A DNA stretch of 55,656 nucleotides from an uncultured Ruminococcus sp. (GTDB lineage Bacteria; Bacillota; Clostridia; Lachnospirales; Lachnospiraceae), in contig UQKK01000023.1 of the NCBI GenBank assembly GCA_900541505.1, positions 1 through 55,656 on the forward strand. The letters are read 5' to 3'. The translations under genes and the position numbers were made by a program. Below the pieces are notes generated by a model. The model had not been told where the DNA came from and did not search any database. It saw nothing but the letters and a program-made list of their open reading frames with translations. This document shows positions 24,697 to 34,410 of the stretch, piece by piece. Numbering within the stretch: the first letter of the stretch is position 1; each line of letters begins with the position of its first letter.

Positions 24697-25907
24697 TACA
24701 CCGCCTCCAGTTCTGAAAAGATATCCCACACAACCACTAATGCACGGACAAGGTGAAATGCACATTTCCAGGGAGTTCCTTTGTCACTGTTTTTAATCTG
24801 CCCATTATATTCCAAACGCTCAAACCATTCTTTATATTTTTTGTCAAACAGCTTCTCTTTACAATATCGGTGCTGTATCAGAAATTCCTGCAAATACGCA
24901 TCATCTCTCGAGCAATAATAGGCGGAGGCATACGCGGCGAGCGCTTCTGCATTCGGCCACCATACCTTTTCATTCCAAAGTGAATTTGTCTCTTTAAACC
25001 AGTCTATCGGTTTCGGCTCTTCTCCCAGTGCATCCGCGTAAGATATAATTCCACCGTATTTTTTGTCTTTTCCAATCACATTCGCCCATTTTGCCAGCTC
25101 TACTCCACGCCTAGTAATAGCATCATCTTTCAGTATTTCTCCTGCTTTCATGCAGAACCACGCCGATTCATGCATATGTCCCGGATTAATGAATCTGCCT
25201 GTTCCGGTATCCAGACATACTTTATTTTCTCTTGTCACTGCCTCAAATATCACCTTGTACTTGTCACGTGCAAACCAGTTTTCAATTTTGTCCACACATT
25301 CCCGCATCAATTTTTCAGTTCTTTTTATTCCAAGTATCTCCGAACAGGTTTCTACTGTAGACAGGCAGGTTAAATACATATCATGCCAGATAAAAACCGG
25401 GCTCCATGTATTTTCATAAATCTCCTTGAAGTCTGGATTGAACATGTTCTCTTCCATCACGCTGTAACACTCTTCCAGAAGATTCTTATCACGAAAGGAA
25501 CATATTTCTTCTGTTTTCATATACTCTGCTATTCCCTGAAGAACATGGAAATCTGAAAATATAGAAATCGTTCCTTCCAGAACTTTTCCCTTTCTGTCCA
25601 AAATATAATTCCATCTGCCATTGCCTGCATATCCGTATTTCAGCAGAAATTCAAAACCATGTTTTGCGTTTTCAAGCCATTGCGTTTTTTGCATTATTTT
25701 ATTATACAGCAAAGAATAGATGTACAACTGGCGTCCCTGAAACCAAATATACTTTCTGTCATCCGTCAGCTTTCCTTTCCTGTCAAAGCAAGTGAGATAT
25801 CCGCCATAAATTTCATCAATGCAGCGCTTATCCCAAAACGGCATGACATCTTCCAATATATGTTTCTTATAGTAAGCCGCTAATTCTCTTTTTTGCAGTC
25901 GCTCCAC
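24696..25907 (-). CDS. AGE-family epimerase (N-acylglucosamine 2-epimerase type)
   Basis: 403 residues with the (alpha/alpha)6-barrel family pattern: YYKKHILEDVMPFWDKRC at the N-terminus, GGYLTCFDRKGK, KYIWFQGRQLYIYS (substrate Arg/Trp), GHMHESAWF (His near 240) and WWPNAEALAAYASA. These enzymes interconvert GlcNAc/ManNAc or epimerise glucose-based sugars. I chose the GTG at 25907, with GGAGG 5 nt upstream; a TTG at 25946 with GGAGG is an alternative that would overlap the ROK gene. The gene lies between the ROK regulator and the kinase in the sugar operon. Confidence 0.87.
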   Translation of the reverse strand: MERLQKRELAAYYKKHILEDVMPFWDKRCIDEIYGGYLTCFDRKGKLTDDRKYIWFQGRQLYIYSLLYNKIMQKTQWLENAKHGFEFLLKYGYAGNGRWNYILDRKGKVLEGTISIFSDFHVLQGIAEYMKTEEICSFRDKNLLEECYSVMEENMFNPDFKEIYENTWSPVFIWHDMYLTCLSTVETCSEILGIKRTEKLMRECVDKIENWFARDKYKVIFEAVTRENKVCLDTGTGRFINPGHMHESAWFCMKAGEILKDDAITRRGVELAKWANVIGKDKKYGGIISYADALGEEPKPIDWFKETNSLWNEKVWWPNAEALAAYASAYYCSRDDAYLQEFLIQHRYCKEKLFDKKYKEWFERLEYNGQIKNSDKGTPWKCAFHLVRALVVVWDIFSELEAV

Positions 25908-25923
25908 ATAAGCCTCCACATTA

Positions 25924-27072
25924 CTATGATTTCCAGAGCATAACAATCTGCTCCTCCGCATAATCCAAAGCTACTTTAACGCCGCCGACAATAGAAGCAT
26001 CTCCTCCTAATTTAGAAGTAACGACCTCTGGTACAAAAGGACAGATTTTTTCTAATATTTCTCTGATTACCGATAAGTTCTTATCAGTAAATATCTCCGA
26101 CACTCCGCCTAATATTACCATCTCTGAATTCAACATCAGCACCGTGTTCGCAATCACAACAGCAATTTTCCGAATAATCTTTTCAGCAATAGCTTCTGCC
26201 TCTTCGTTTCCCTGACCGATATATGCCAGAAGCCCGGCAGGGCTGTCTGCTTCTCCATATTTCGCAAAAATATCTTTGCATATTTCCTGCTCAAAACGTC
26301 CGGGACATACAAATCCGCCTGTAAGCTGTTCCAAAGATTCCAGATAGTATCCCAGTTCTCCTGCCGCCATATTATTTCCTTTCAGCAGATATCCATCTAC
26401 AATTGCTCTTGCTGCAAAACCCTCACCATATTTTATATAAATAAGATTCGCCTGCTTCTTACCAACGCCGCGTTCTCTTTCTCCAATCAGCGCCAACTCA
26501 ACATCGTTGACTATAATCGCCTTTATTTTATATCTCTGAAAAATATGTTCTTTTAAATCGATATTTTTCCAGTCCGTAAGATATGTAGAAAACAAATCGT
26601 TCAAGTCATTCTGCCCCGTCAGCGCAGGCACACCTATAGCAATCGCGATAACTTCGATATCTTTTTCTCTTTTTTCCAACAAACAATCTATCACTGTATT
26701 TAGCTGTAAGAGAACCTCTTTTACGCCATTTTCTATTGAGATTGTCCTCTCTTCCCAAAACTTAATGTTTCCGTACAAATCTGCCATACCTGCACGGACC
26801 TTCTTAGGCATCAGCTCTACAGAAATCACATAGTAAAGGTCTCCCTTATAACTAAGCTGCTTCGGCTTTCTTCCCAGACTGGTATCATCGCAGCCATTTT
26901 CATAGATAATTCCATTTTCAATCAGAGCTGATACGTTATTGCTTACAGCCGGGGCGCTCAAGTGTAATCTCCTGGAGATTTCCTGTCTTGAAATTCCATC
27001 GTGATTTTTTATTAAACGCAAAATGGAAAGTTTATTTCTGTCCCCTATGTCAGTTGGATTATAGATTTTCAA
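25924..27072 (-). CDS. ROK-family transcriptional regulator
   Basis: 382 residues. The start is a TTG at 27072 with AGGAGG 7 nt upstream, so the protein opens LKIYNPTDIGDRNKLSILRLI, the usual N-terminus before the winged helix (RQEISRRLHLSAPAVSNNVSALIENG, about 30-55). The C-terminal sugar-kinase-like domain keeps NDVELALIGERERG, GAxGELGYY-like AAGELGYYLES and a zinc-site-like GGFVCPGRFEQEIC with only part of the usual cysteines. ROK repressors bind AT-rich palindromes and release with a sugar effector. It lies inside the operon it probably controls; the likely operator is 31939-31968. Confidence 0.9.
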   Translation of the reverse strand: MKIYNPTDIGDRNKLSILRLIKNHDGISRQEISRRLHLSAPAVSNNVSALIENGIIYENGCDDTSLGRKPKQLSYKGDLYYVISVELMPKKVRAGMADLYGNIKFWEERTISIENGVKEVLLQLNTVIDCLLEKREKDIEVIAIAIGVPALTGQNDLNDLFSTYLTDWKNIDLKEHIFQRYKIKAIIVNDVELALIGERERGVGKKQANLIYIKYGEGFAARAIVDGYLLKGNNMAAGELGYYLESLEQLTGGFVCPGRFEQEICKDIFAKYGEADSPAGLLAYIGQGNEEAEAIAEKIIRKIAVVIANTVLMLNSEMVILGGVSEIFTDKNLSVIREILEKICPFVPEVVTSKLGGDASIVGGVKVALDYAEEQIVMLWKS

Positions 27073-27213
27073 AGCATATCCTCCTTTGCACATTGTTCTT
27101 TTACAAAGCCTTTCGGTTATCTTCTGCCAAATATCGGTGTGCAAATTATATCAATATAGTTGGAAACAATTCCCTATATATAATATAACAGAGATGCATG
27201 TATTTAGACAAAG

Positions 27214-28263
27214 TTATTTTGCGTCTTCTCCCATTACTTCCTCAAAATTCTCTGCCGTCACCATCACTGCGCTAAATGGATATACGCCAAAATCTTTATC
27301 ATCTTTATATTCTTCAAAAATCGGCACGTCATTTACAATATTCTCATACAATGCCTTAACGGATTCCTGACCGACTACAGAAGCCTGGATATAAGCAGAA
27401 GCCTTAAAGCAAGAGTAGTCTTTCCTGAATTCATCTTTTGCGTGATATCCGCCTAAGCCTACCACAACCGCCTCTTTATCAAGTCCGGCCTGCTCTAATG
27501 CACGTGTCGCCCCCTGCGCCCCTTCATCATTTGCCGCCATCACTATCCATTTTTCAATCTCCGGATGCGCTGTAATTGTAGAAGCTGTTGCATTATATCC
27601 TTCATCTGTACTACCTGAACCGTAATCTGTACGAATCAGATTTTCTTCCGGCAATTCCGGAAATTCCTTTGTGATTACCTCATACTGCCCATCCGTTCTG
27701 GGTACACAGCTCGTTACTTTCTCCATAGCTAAAAGTAAAACTCCTGTTGTCTCCGGCGTTTCCATCATATTATTTTCATTAATATACCCCACAGCCCATT
27801 CTCCCATGGTTTGTCCGCAGAGAAATGCATCTAACTCGATTGCCGGAGCGAGATAATTATTATTTTCATCAATTAGCGGAACATCTACTGCAATCACAGG
27901 AATACCTGCTTCTTTACATTTATCAACCGTCATCTGACTAAGCTGCTGGTCGCATATATTTACAATCAATCCCTGAATATCCTGTGAAATAACATTATTG
28001 AGTACTTCTATATATACTGATGGGTCTTCTTCCGAATCTCCTACTATCAACGGCTCCATTCCTAATTCTTCCGCCTGTTCGGTAGCTGCAGCCGCCTCTT
28101 GTATAAACCAGGACTGCGTCATGTCACGATAAATTGCCGCTATTTTTACTTTTTCTTTTTTCCCGCTCTGTTCTTTCCCTGCCGTATCAGATTCGGAACA
28201 TCCGGCTAATAACAATAAGGTCATGGCTAAAATCATAATTATGGATACGCTTCTCTTTTTCAT
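27214..28263 (-). CDS. AraF/RbsB-type sugar-binding lipoprotein
   Basis: 349 residues. Lipoprotein signal MKKRSVSIIMILAMTLLLLAGCSES (lipobox LLAGC). Periplasmic-binding fold of the pentose/hexose type: KIAAIYRDMTQSWFIQEAA, NVISQDIQGLIVNICDQQL, PVIAVDVPLIDENN and VMAANDEGAQGATRAL. The layout, including the EKWIVMAANDEG and VVVGLGGYHAKDEF segments, resembles the L-arabinose-binding protein more than RbsB. It captures sugar for the permease and ATPase encoded upstream. GGGAG lies 7 nt before the ATG. The true ligand is not deducible; amino sugar is suggested by the neighbours. Confidence 0.9.
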   Translation of the reverse strand: MKKRSVSIIMILAMTLLLLAGCSESDTAGKEQSGKKEKVKIAAIYRDMTQSWFIQEAAAATEQAEELGMEPLIVGDSEEDPSVYIEVLNNVISQDIQGLIVNICDQQLSQMTVDKCKEAGIPVIAVDVPLIDENNNYLAPAIELDAFLCGQTMGEWAVGYINENNMMETPETTGVLLLAMEKVTSCVPRTDGQYEVITKEFPELPEENLIRTDYGSGSTDEGYNATASTITAHPEIEKWIVMAANDEGAQGATRALEQAGLDKEAVVVGLGGYHAKDEFRKDYSCFKASAYIQASVVGQESVKALYENIVNDVPIFEEYKDDKDFGVYPFSAVMVTAENFEEVMGEDAK

Positions 28264-28296
28264 CTTGTTTCTCCCTTCTGTTTATTTTCTGTTTTA

Positions 28297-29250
28297 TCAT
28301 TTTTCCCGGTTTTTCTTTCTGAAATAGTCAAAAGTCAGTGCGAAAATCATTAACAATCCCCTTGCCACATCCTGCCAGAACGCGGATACATTTAATAAAA
28401 GCAAGCCATTGTTAAACCCCTGTAAGATTAGAACGCCTAAAAATGTTCCTGTCAGGCTTCCGGTTCCGCCCGTCATCGCAATTCCACCCAGGACCGAAGC
28501 TGTAATTGCGTCAAAGTCAACACTTTGTCCTGCCGAGGGCTGACCCGTATTCATTCTGGAAGCCAGAATAATTCCCCCAAGCGAGGCAAGACAAGCTGAT
28601 ATTACAAATAATTTAAGCTTTATTTTATTTATGTTTATTCCTGCCAGCCGCGCTGCCGTAGCATTTCCTCCGGTTGCATATACGTTTCTGCCAAATCTCG
28701 TTTTCGTCAGAAAAATGCCTGACACTATGAATGCCACCAGTAAAACAACCACAGGAAACGGTATCCCAAGGATTCGCATCACGCCTACTTTTATATAAGC
28801 CTCATTTCTAATAAAAACTGGTTTTCCCGAACAAATTATGTAAGCTAATCCGCGTGCTATTGACATTACTGCTAAAGAAGCGATAAACGGCTGAATATTC
28901 AACTTTGTTACCTGAAAAGCATTTATAACTCCAAAGCAGGCTGCCACTGCAATTGTAATAATAAGCGCTATTGCAAAGGGAACGCCTCTCTCTACTAAAA
29001 TAGCGGAGAGCACACCTGAAAAAGCAGCTACTGCCCCCGGAGACAAATCAATCTGCCCCGCTATAATTAAATAAGACTCTCCTATTGCAATTAAGCCGCA
29101 CAGGGAACCTGCTGTCAAAATATTTATCAAATTTTTTATACTTATATATCCAGGTTTTAATATCGTGAAAGCGGCACTCATCAATATAATGACAACAATC
29201 AGCCCTAATATGCTCGATGATAAAACTTTATTTTTGATATTTCCTTTCAT
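28297..29250 (-). CDS. Sugar ABC transporter permease (RbsC type)
   Basis: 317 residues, about 8-10 membrane helices. Family marks are GLIAIGESYLIIAGQIDLSPGAVAAFSGV, the long periplasmic part between helices and TGNATAARLAGININ-like GGNATAARLAGININKIK (EAA-type loop), then GGIAMTGGTGSLTGTFLGVLIL. Start ATG 29250 follows the ATPase stop by one base and has GGGGGGAATTAG upstream; a longer in-frame start at 29280 would overlap the ATPase. It forms the homodimeric channel for the CUT2-class sugar importer. Confidence 0.9.
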   Translation of the reverse strand: MKGNIKNKVLSSSILGLIVVIILMSAAFTILKPGYISIKNLINILTAGSLCGLIAIGESYLIIAGQIDLSPGAVAAFSGVLSAILVERGVPFAIALIITIAVAACFGVINAFQVTKLNIQPFIASLAVMSIARGLAYIICSGKPVFIRNEAYIKVGVMRILGIPFPVVVLLVAFIVSGIFLTKTRFGRNVYATGGNATAARLAGININKIKLKLFVISACLASLGGIILASRMNTGQPSAGQSVDFDAITASVLGGIAMTGGTGSLTGTFLGVLILQGFNNGLLLLNVSAFWQDVARGLLMIFALTFDYFRKKNREK

Positions 29251-29251
29251 C

Positions 29252-30748
29252 CTAATTCCCCCCTTTCTCCAACATGGCATATTGCAGAATTATCTCTTCA
29301 TTTGCATCTTTTTTACTTATCTCCCCTGCTATTTTCTCGTTTCTCATAACAATTATCCGGTCGCTAAGCCCGATTACTTCCGGCAGTTCAGAAGACACTA
29401 CAATCACCGAAATTCCCTGATTTGCTATATCATATATCATCCTGTAAATCTCAATTTTAGCCCCCACATCAATTCCTTTTGTCGGTTCGTCTAAAATCAA
29501 TACTTTCGGATTCATAGCCATCCATCTTGCAAGCAGGACTTTCTGCTGATTTCCCCCGCTAAGCTGATATATTCTTTTTTGGATTGAGCTTGTCTTGATA
29601 TTAAATTTATTTATATTTTCTACCGCGAACCGCTCTTCCTTTTTTCTCCGGATAAATCCCCGGCGGCATAATTTTTTTAAAATAACCAGGCTTATGTTAT
29701 CCTTTACCGAACTAAGCGGTATAATCCCTTGGTTTTTCCTGTCTTCTGAACAATATGCAATCCCCAGTGAAATGGCTGTTTCTGTAGAATCTATCTTTTG
29801 TGTTTTTCCCTGCCACTTTATTTTTCCGGAATCTATGGAATCTGCTCCGAAAATCGCCCTCATCACCTCCGTTCTACCCGCTCCTACCAATCCAAAAAAG
29901 CCCAGTATCTCTCCTTGTTTCAGTTCAAAACTGATATCCCGGAATTTTTTACCGCTAATTCCTTCTACCGAAAGGATAGTCTCTTTCCCTGCCGGTTCTC
30001 TCTCTGCCTGTCCGAACATGCTCTCCACTGTTCTTCCTACCATCTGATTTACCAAACTCACTTCATTTGTCTTCTGTGTATCGTGACATGCTATAAATTT
30101 TCCGTCTTTTAAAACGACAATCTTATTCGACAGTCTGAACACTTCATTCATCCTGTGCGAAACATATATCACAATCAGCCCCTGCTGCCGCAATTTTTCA
30201 ATCAACTCAAATAACACTTCTGCTTCTTTATCTGACAGGCACGCGGTCGGTTCATCAAACGCAATCACCTTAGGTCCGCGGGAATATACTTTCATAATTT
30301 CTACCATTTGCTGCATAGCTACTGACAAATTTTTTACTTTTTCTGAAGGAGATAATGGCAAATTAAATTCTTCAATCAAATTCTTTGCCTGCTCTTCCAG
30401 CTTTACAAAATCTATCAGTCCGCGCCGCAGGGGTAATCTTCCGACAAATATATTCTCTGCAACACTTAATTCATCAAACATCTGTCTTTCCTGGTAGATA
30501 AGCCCTATTCCAGCTTCAATTGCCTCGAATGGAGTTAAAAACCGTTCTTCTTTCCCATCTAATATATAGTGTCCCGATGACGGCTGATAATCCCCATTCA
30601 AAATCTTCAGCAACGTAGATTTCCCCGCCCCATTCTCTCCTACCAGCGCCAAAACCTCTCCGCCTTCTGCGGAAAAGCTGATATCACTTAGCGCCGGAAC
30701 TCCGGAAAAATTTTTACATATATTTCTAAATTCCAACTGATGTATCAT
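29252..30748 (-). CDS. Sugar ABC transporter ATPase (RbsA/MglA type, two ATPase domains)
   Basis: 498 residues. First ATPase domain: GENGAGKSTLLKILNG (about 37-52), LSVAMQQMVEIMK in place of the signature, and VIAFDEPTACLSD. Second: GLVGAGRTEVMRAIFG (degenerate Walker A), QLSGGNQQKVLLARWM signature and VLILDEPTKGIDVG. This duplicated layout defines CUT2 importers. AGGAGGTG lies 6 nt upstream of the ATG, which is 4 nt after the end of the preceding gene. Confidence 0.93.
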   Translation of the reverse strand: MIHQLEFRNICKNFSGVPALSDISFSAEGGEVLALVGENGAGKSTLLKILNGDYQPSSGHYILDGKEERFLTPFEAIEAGIGLIYQERQMFDELSVAENIFVGRLPLRRGLIDFVKLEEQAKNLIEEFNLPLSPSEKVKNLSVAMQQMVEIMKVYSRGPKVIAFDEPTACLSDKEAEVLFELIEKLRQQGLIVIYVSHRMNEVFRLSNKIVVLKDGKFIACHDTQKTNEVSLVNQMVGRTVESMFGQAEREPAGKETILSVEGISGKKFRDISFELKQGEILGFFGLVGAGRTEVMRAIFGADSIDSGKIKWQGKTQKIDSTETAISLGIAYCSEDRKNQGIIPLSSVKDNISLVILKKLCRRGFIRRKKEERFAVENINKFNIKTSSIQKRIYQLSGGNQQKVLLARWMAMNPKVLILDEPTKGIDVGAKIEIYRMIYDIANQGISVIVVSSELPEVIGLSDRIIVMRNEKIAGEISKKDANEEIILQYAMLEKGGN

Positions 30749-30751
30749 TTC

Positions 30752-31899
30752 TCACACCTCCTCTAAAAAAGCGGAAAGATTTCTCTCATCTGCCTGCAAA
30801 ATATTCCAGGATGCAATCCTTCCATCCACGCCTGCTTTTTTCGCAGTTTTCACCCCCTCTTCTATCTGTTCCGGTTTTATTGCAGGTAAGGAATCTAATG
30901 TATGTATTTCTATCCCTGCCAGTACTTTACAGTCGGAAAGTTGATTCGCCGTCTCCAATTCTCTTCTCATAAAATCAGCACTGTTATTCCTGTTGTACCC
31001 GATAATTTTTCTATATTGGTCTGCACACTTCTCAAATGCTCCGTCTAATGAAATATTTTTTGCCGCTTCATCTAATTCATAATCTATTCCTGCCGGTGTA
31101 TATGTGCAGCGGTACACCATAGGCTTAACAAAATCAGCATACCGGGAAACTTCTCTATAGTCCTGACCCACCAGCGGCGCTAAAAAAGGTGTAAATAAAT
31201 CTAATCCCACCTCCAGCCCCTGCTGTTTAAAATAAGTAGCCGCTCTTTTTACTATCTCGGTAATCAGTCCCATTCTGATTTCCAAATATTCCGCTATATC
31301 CACATTCTCAAATTCATATCTGCCCTTCATATATTTTATTATTCCTAACGGAAGCCCTTTTCCTCCGCCGCGTTCTACGGAATATTTTGTATTTATGATT
31401 CTGTCTTTCGTCCACCCCCTGGTTTCATATGCCTTCATACATTCACTGCAGCAACATGTAAACAAAGCCTCTTTTCCTATGGTAAAAGACGGAAAGCGGA
31501 TTCTGTCCAGAAATATTCCGTCAAACTCAATTTTACGGAAATTCATGTCATAAATATGTTTTATATTTTCAAAAGTCGACGCAGCCGATGGACAATAAAA
31601 AGAATGTTTTCATCCCCGTCAAAATTCTTACTTTGAATCAACGTATCTTCTATACTTTTTATTCCCTTAAAGCTCCTGATACTGTTAAATTCGGCTAAAA
31701 CAGGAAACCAAAAATATGATTTTACATTTCTCTTTTTCGTATACTCGCTTAGCCATCTATATATTTCAGGTTCCAGCGTCCACCCCATAATAATTCCATC
31801 AATGTCGTCTATATATCTCTCTATTTTCTTTTGAATATGCTGCGCTGTTATTCCCCGTCCTTTAGCGCCGCCTAAATAGATTTGAACATATTTCTTCAT
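30752..31899 (-). pseudogene. TIM-barrel glycoside-hydrolase-like protein, frameshifted
   Basis: First gene of the sugar operon. Part one starts MKKYVQIYLGGAKGRG at 31899 and runs to DENILFIVHRLRRLL before a stop at 31561; part two reads from YCPSAASTFENIKHIYDMNFRK to 30752. Adding one base to a run of five A (31597-31601) joins them as GDENILF-YCPSAASTFENIKH, giving about 380 residues with continuous sense. FDGIFLDRIRFPSF and VDGRIASWNILQ fit TIM-barrel strands, and CCCSECMKAY a metal-like cysteine cluster. I cannot name the family; a glycoside-hydrolase-like or sugar-processing role is inferred from the operon. May be a real mutation or a sequencing error. Confidence 0.65.
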
Positions 31900-31938
31900 T
31901 CTTCATCCCCTTCGATATATTTTTTTGCTTATTTTTTA

Positions 31939-31989
31939 ATATTATTTATTAATTTAGTTAAATAATATCACAAAGTATCTTTTTGTCAA
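31939..31989 (-). promoter_or_regulatory. Promoter of the sugar operon with 30-bp palindromic operator
   Basis: Minus-strand TTGACA (31989-31984), 16-nt spacer, TATTAT (31967-31962). An inverted repeat at 31939-31968 has perfect 10-bp arms (ATATTATTTA/TAAATAATAT) around a 10-nt centre and covers the -10 and the start point. AT-rich palindromes of this kind are bound by ROK repressors (XylR, NagC), and the operon encodes one. Confidence 0.75.
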
Positions 31990-32063
31990 TAAAATTGCCT
32001 GATTATTTTTATATACATATATTATTTTTATATTTTTACTCGTTTTTTATATATTTGGCGATA

Positions 32064-32119
32064 AAACTCCCGATATTCATCAATATCCCAAGAAAATATT
32101 TGATGAATACCGGGAGTTT
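32064..32119 (-). terminator. Long hairpin after the histidine kinase gene
   Basis: A 20-base arm at 32064-32083 (AAACTCCCGATATTCATCAA) pairs with 32100-32119 apart from one mismatch. The T tract after the stem on the minus strand is short (GTTTTATC). The gap 31990-32188 holds nothing else. Confidence 0.65.
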
Positions 32120-32188
32120 GCAATATAGATTTCCCGCTCGCCTCCAATAGAGGCAGAAGTCCTCTCTTATCTGATATAAAATTGTTTT

Positions 32189-33556
32189 TTACTTTGGAAT
32201 CCGAAATGTAAACCGGCTCCCCTCTCCCAGTCTGCTCTGTACTTCCACATTTCCTCCATGCGCCTCAGCTATCCATTTCACCATGGAGAGCCCAAGCCCC
32301 GAATGGGTACTGTCTGTCCTGGATGTGTCCGCCCGGTAGAAGCGCTCCCAGATATGGGGCAAATCCTCCTCGGAAATGCCAATCCCATCGTCCTCCACAA
32401 CACCGATGATTTCTTTTTCTTCCTGCTTTAAGGTCACCTTTACTGTTCCGTTCTCTTTGCTGTACGATACGGCGTTGGAAATCAGATTGACCAACAGGCG
32501 GATATAGAAGCTCTCATCCACTTCCCCATAGATATCCGGTGAAATGTCCGCAAAGACCTTCACACCTCTTCCTTTTTCCTTTGTCAGCATCTGCTGTTCT
32601 TCCACCGTCATCTCGGTGAGTTCGCTTATGTTCAGTCTCTCCTTATTCAGCTTCTGCCTGCCCTCATCCGCGCGGGACAAAAGCAGCAGATTGGAAATCA
32701 TAGACGCCATCTCCCGCGCCTTTTTTTCAATCAGTCTTATCTGCTCTCTATTTTTCTCAGACATATTTTTATCTGCAAGACATTCCTCGCACTGCGCCAG
32801 TATCACACTGACCGGAGTGCGCAGTTCGTGGGAAACATCGGAGGTGAACTGTTTCTCCCTCTTGAAAACGTCTTCCAACTGTCCCAACATTCCATCGAAG
32901 GTGTGCGCCAGATAATAGATTTCATCCCTGGTATTCTCCTGTGCCTTTGTCAGTTCGACCCGCCGGGACAAATCCGCATCCGCGCGGATATCCTGGACCG
33001 TCGCTGTTATCTTTTTCACGGGGAGCAGCGTCCTTCTCGTGAAACGGTATCCGATGAATGCCATCACCGCTGTGAGAAGCGGCAGGATAACAGCAGCAAA
33101 ACGCAGTGTGATATGAAAACTCTCCTCCGCATCCGTGACAGAGGTCACGCCCCGGATAAAGATATTTGTCCCCGCTTCCGGGCGATAAGAAATATCATAC
33201 ACATACCATTCCTGCCTGCCCTCCCGGATTTTTCTTAAGTTTCCGTCCGAAAATTCCGGCTGTTCATCGAATCCATAGGGCACCTTCCCGTAGAGAAAAT
33301 ATCCGCTTTCATCGTATACCGCCAGATAGATACTGTTTTCTATAGAATAGAAATCTGTATCCACGTCTATTTCCCCATGGTCCGACTCAATCTCCTCCAC
33401 ACTCTCCTGCACCCGCGTCTCCAGTCTGTTCTGGGTGGAGGTCAGAACCTCCCGGCTGCTCAAAGAGAACAGGATTCCCAGCGCCGCACAGATGACCAAT
33501 ATCATGAAAAACGTATATACAATTGTAAGTTTAGCTTTTAATGACAATCTTTTCAT
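32189..33556 (-). CDS. Two-component sensor histidine kinase
   Basis: 455 residues. Two membrane helices (about 8-30 and 150-172) flank an extracytoplasmic sensor of about 120 residues; HAMP (about 172-230), HisKA with FTSDVSHELRTPVS (phosphorylated His in SHELRTP), then HATPase with NLISNAVSYSKENG (N box), VVEDDGIGISEEDL (G1) and HSGLGLSMVKWIAEAHGG (G2). The response-regulator gene lies 5 nt upstream, same strand. It should phosphorylate that partner on sensing an envelope signal; the sensor domain has no recognised fold. No obvious target gene is adjacent. Confidence 0.94.
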   Translation of the reverse strand: MKRLSLKAKLTIVYTFFMILVICAALGILFSLSSREVLTSTQNRLETRVQESVEEIESDHGEIDVDTDFYSIENSIYLAVYDESGYFLYGKVPYGFDEQPEFSDGNLRKIREGRQEWYVYDISYRPEAGTNIFIRGVTSVTDAEESFHITLRFAAVILPLLTAVMAFIGYRFTRRTLLPVKKITATVQDIRADADLSRRVELTKAQENTRDEIYYLAHTFDGMLGQLEDVFKREKQFTSDVSHELRTPVSVILAQCEECLADKNMSEKNREQIRLIEKKAREMASMISNLLLLSRADEGRQKLNKERLNISELTEMTVEEQQMLTKEKGRGVKVFADISPDIYGEVDESFYIRLLVNLISNAVSYSKENGTVKVTLKQEEKEIIGVVEDDGIGISEEDLPHIWERFYRADTSRTDSTHSGLGLSMVKWIAEAHGGNVEVQSRLGEGSRFTFRIPK

Positions 33557-33561
33557 CCACG

Positions 33562-34233
33562 CTACCCTTCCTTTAAAACATACCCGGCGCCCCGCACCGT
33601 ATGGATGAGTTTCTTCTCGTATCCCTCGTCAATCTTCCGGCGCAGATAACGGATATAGACGTCAATCACATTGGAGCCTCCCGCATAATCATAATTCCAT
33701 AAATGCTGTTCCAGTTTCTCCCTGGACAGCACGATTCCCTGATTCTGTATCATGTAGCGCAAAAGCGAAAATTCTTTGCCGGAGAGGGAAATCTCTCTAC
33801 CGTCACGCACTACCCGGTGGGTGTCCACATGGACTTCCAGCCCGCCCACTCTGTAGCAGGAGTCCTCGGATTTCTCCGGCTTGCGCAGCAGCACCCGGAT
33901 TCGCGCCAGAAGTTCCTCAAAAGCAAACGGCTTTACCAGATAGTCGTTCGCTCCGGCATCCAGCCCTCTCACCCGGTCTTCGATGCTGTCCTTTGCCGTG
34001 AGCAGCAGTACCGGGGTGTTGTTCCCGCGCCGCCGCATGGTCTTTAACACAGTCAAACCATCTTTCTTCGGCATCATGATATCCAGTATCACCGCGTCAT
34101 ACTCTGCCCCTTCTATATAGTCCAACGCTTCCTCCCCGTTGTGGCAGGAGTCCACACTGTAATGCTCTTCTGTGAGTCTGGAAGAGAGAATCTTATTTAA
34201 ACTTTTTTCATCCTCCGCAATCAAAATACGCAT
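33562..34233 (-). CDS. OmpR/PhoB-family response regulator
   Basis: 223 residues. Receiver domain (1-115) with acidic EDE near the start, DAVILDIMMPKKDG with the phosphorylated Asp at about 51, and the TAKDS and KPFAFEEL switch residues. Winged-helix output (about 125-223) with LSGKEFSLLRYMIQNQGIVLSREKL and VIDVYIRYLRRKIDEG. Typical partner for the kinase downstream. It is the first gene of the pair; no promoter could be pinned down in 34234-34400 beyond AT-rich sequence. Confidence 0.95.
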   Translation of the reverse strand: MRILIAEDEKSLNKILSSRLTEEHYSVDSCHNGEEALDYIEGAEYDAVILDIMMPKKDGLTVLKTMRRRGNNTPVLLLTAKDSIEDRVRGLDAGANDYLVKPFAFEELLARIRVLLRKPEKSEDSCYRVGGLEVHVDTHRVVRDGREISLSGKEFSLLRYMIQNQGIVLSREKLEQHLWNYDYAGGSNVIDVYIRYLRRKIDEGYEKKLIHTVRGAGYVLKEG

Positions 34234-34410
34234 ATTATCACCTCGTATTCTAGAGTCGTAGTTTTATTTCTAAGTATACCTCTGTCGCTCCCCGTGTTGC
34301 AAGGGATTACTGACTTTACGGACGGATTTCTTTTACAATACACTGCTTAAATTAATGAAAAATTAAAACTGTGCATCCCTGGCTTTTATATACCCTTCCC
34401 TGCTCTTTTT

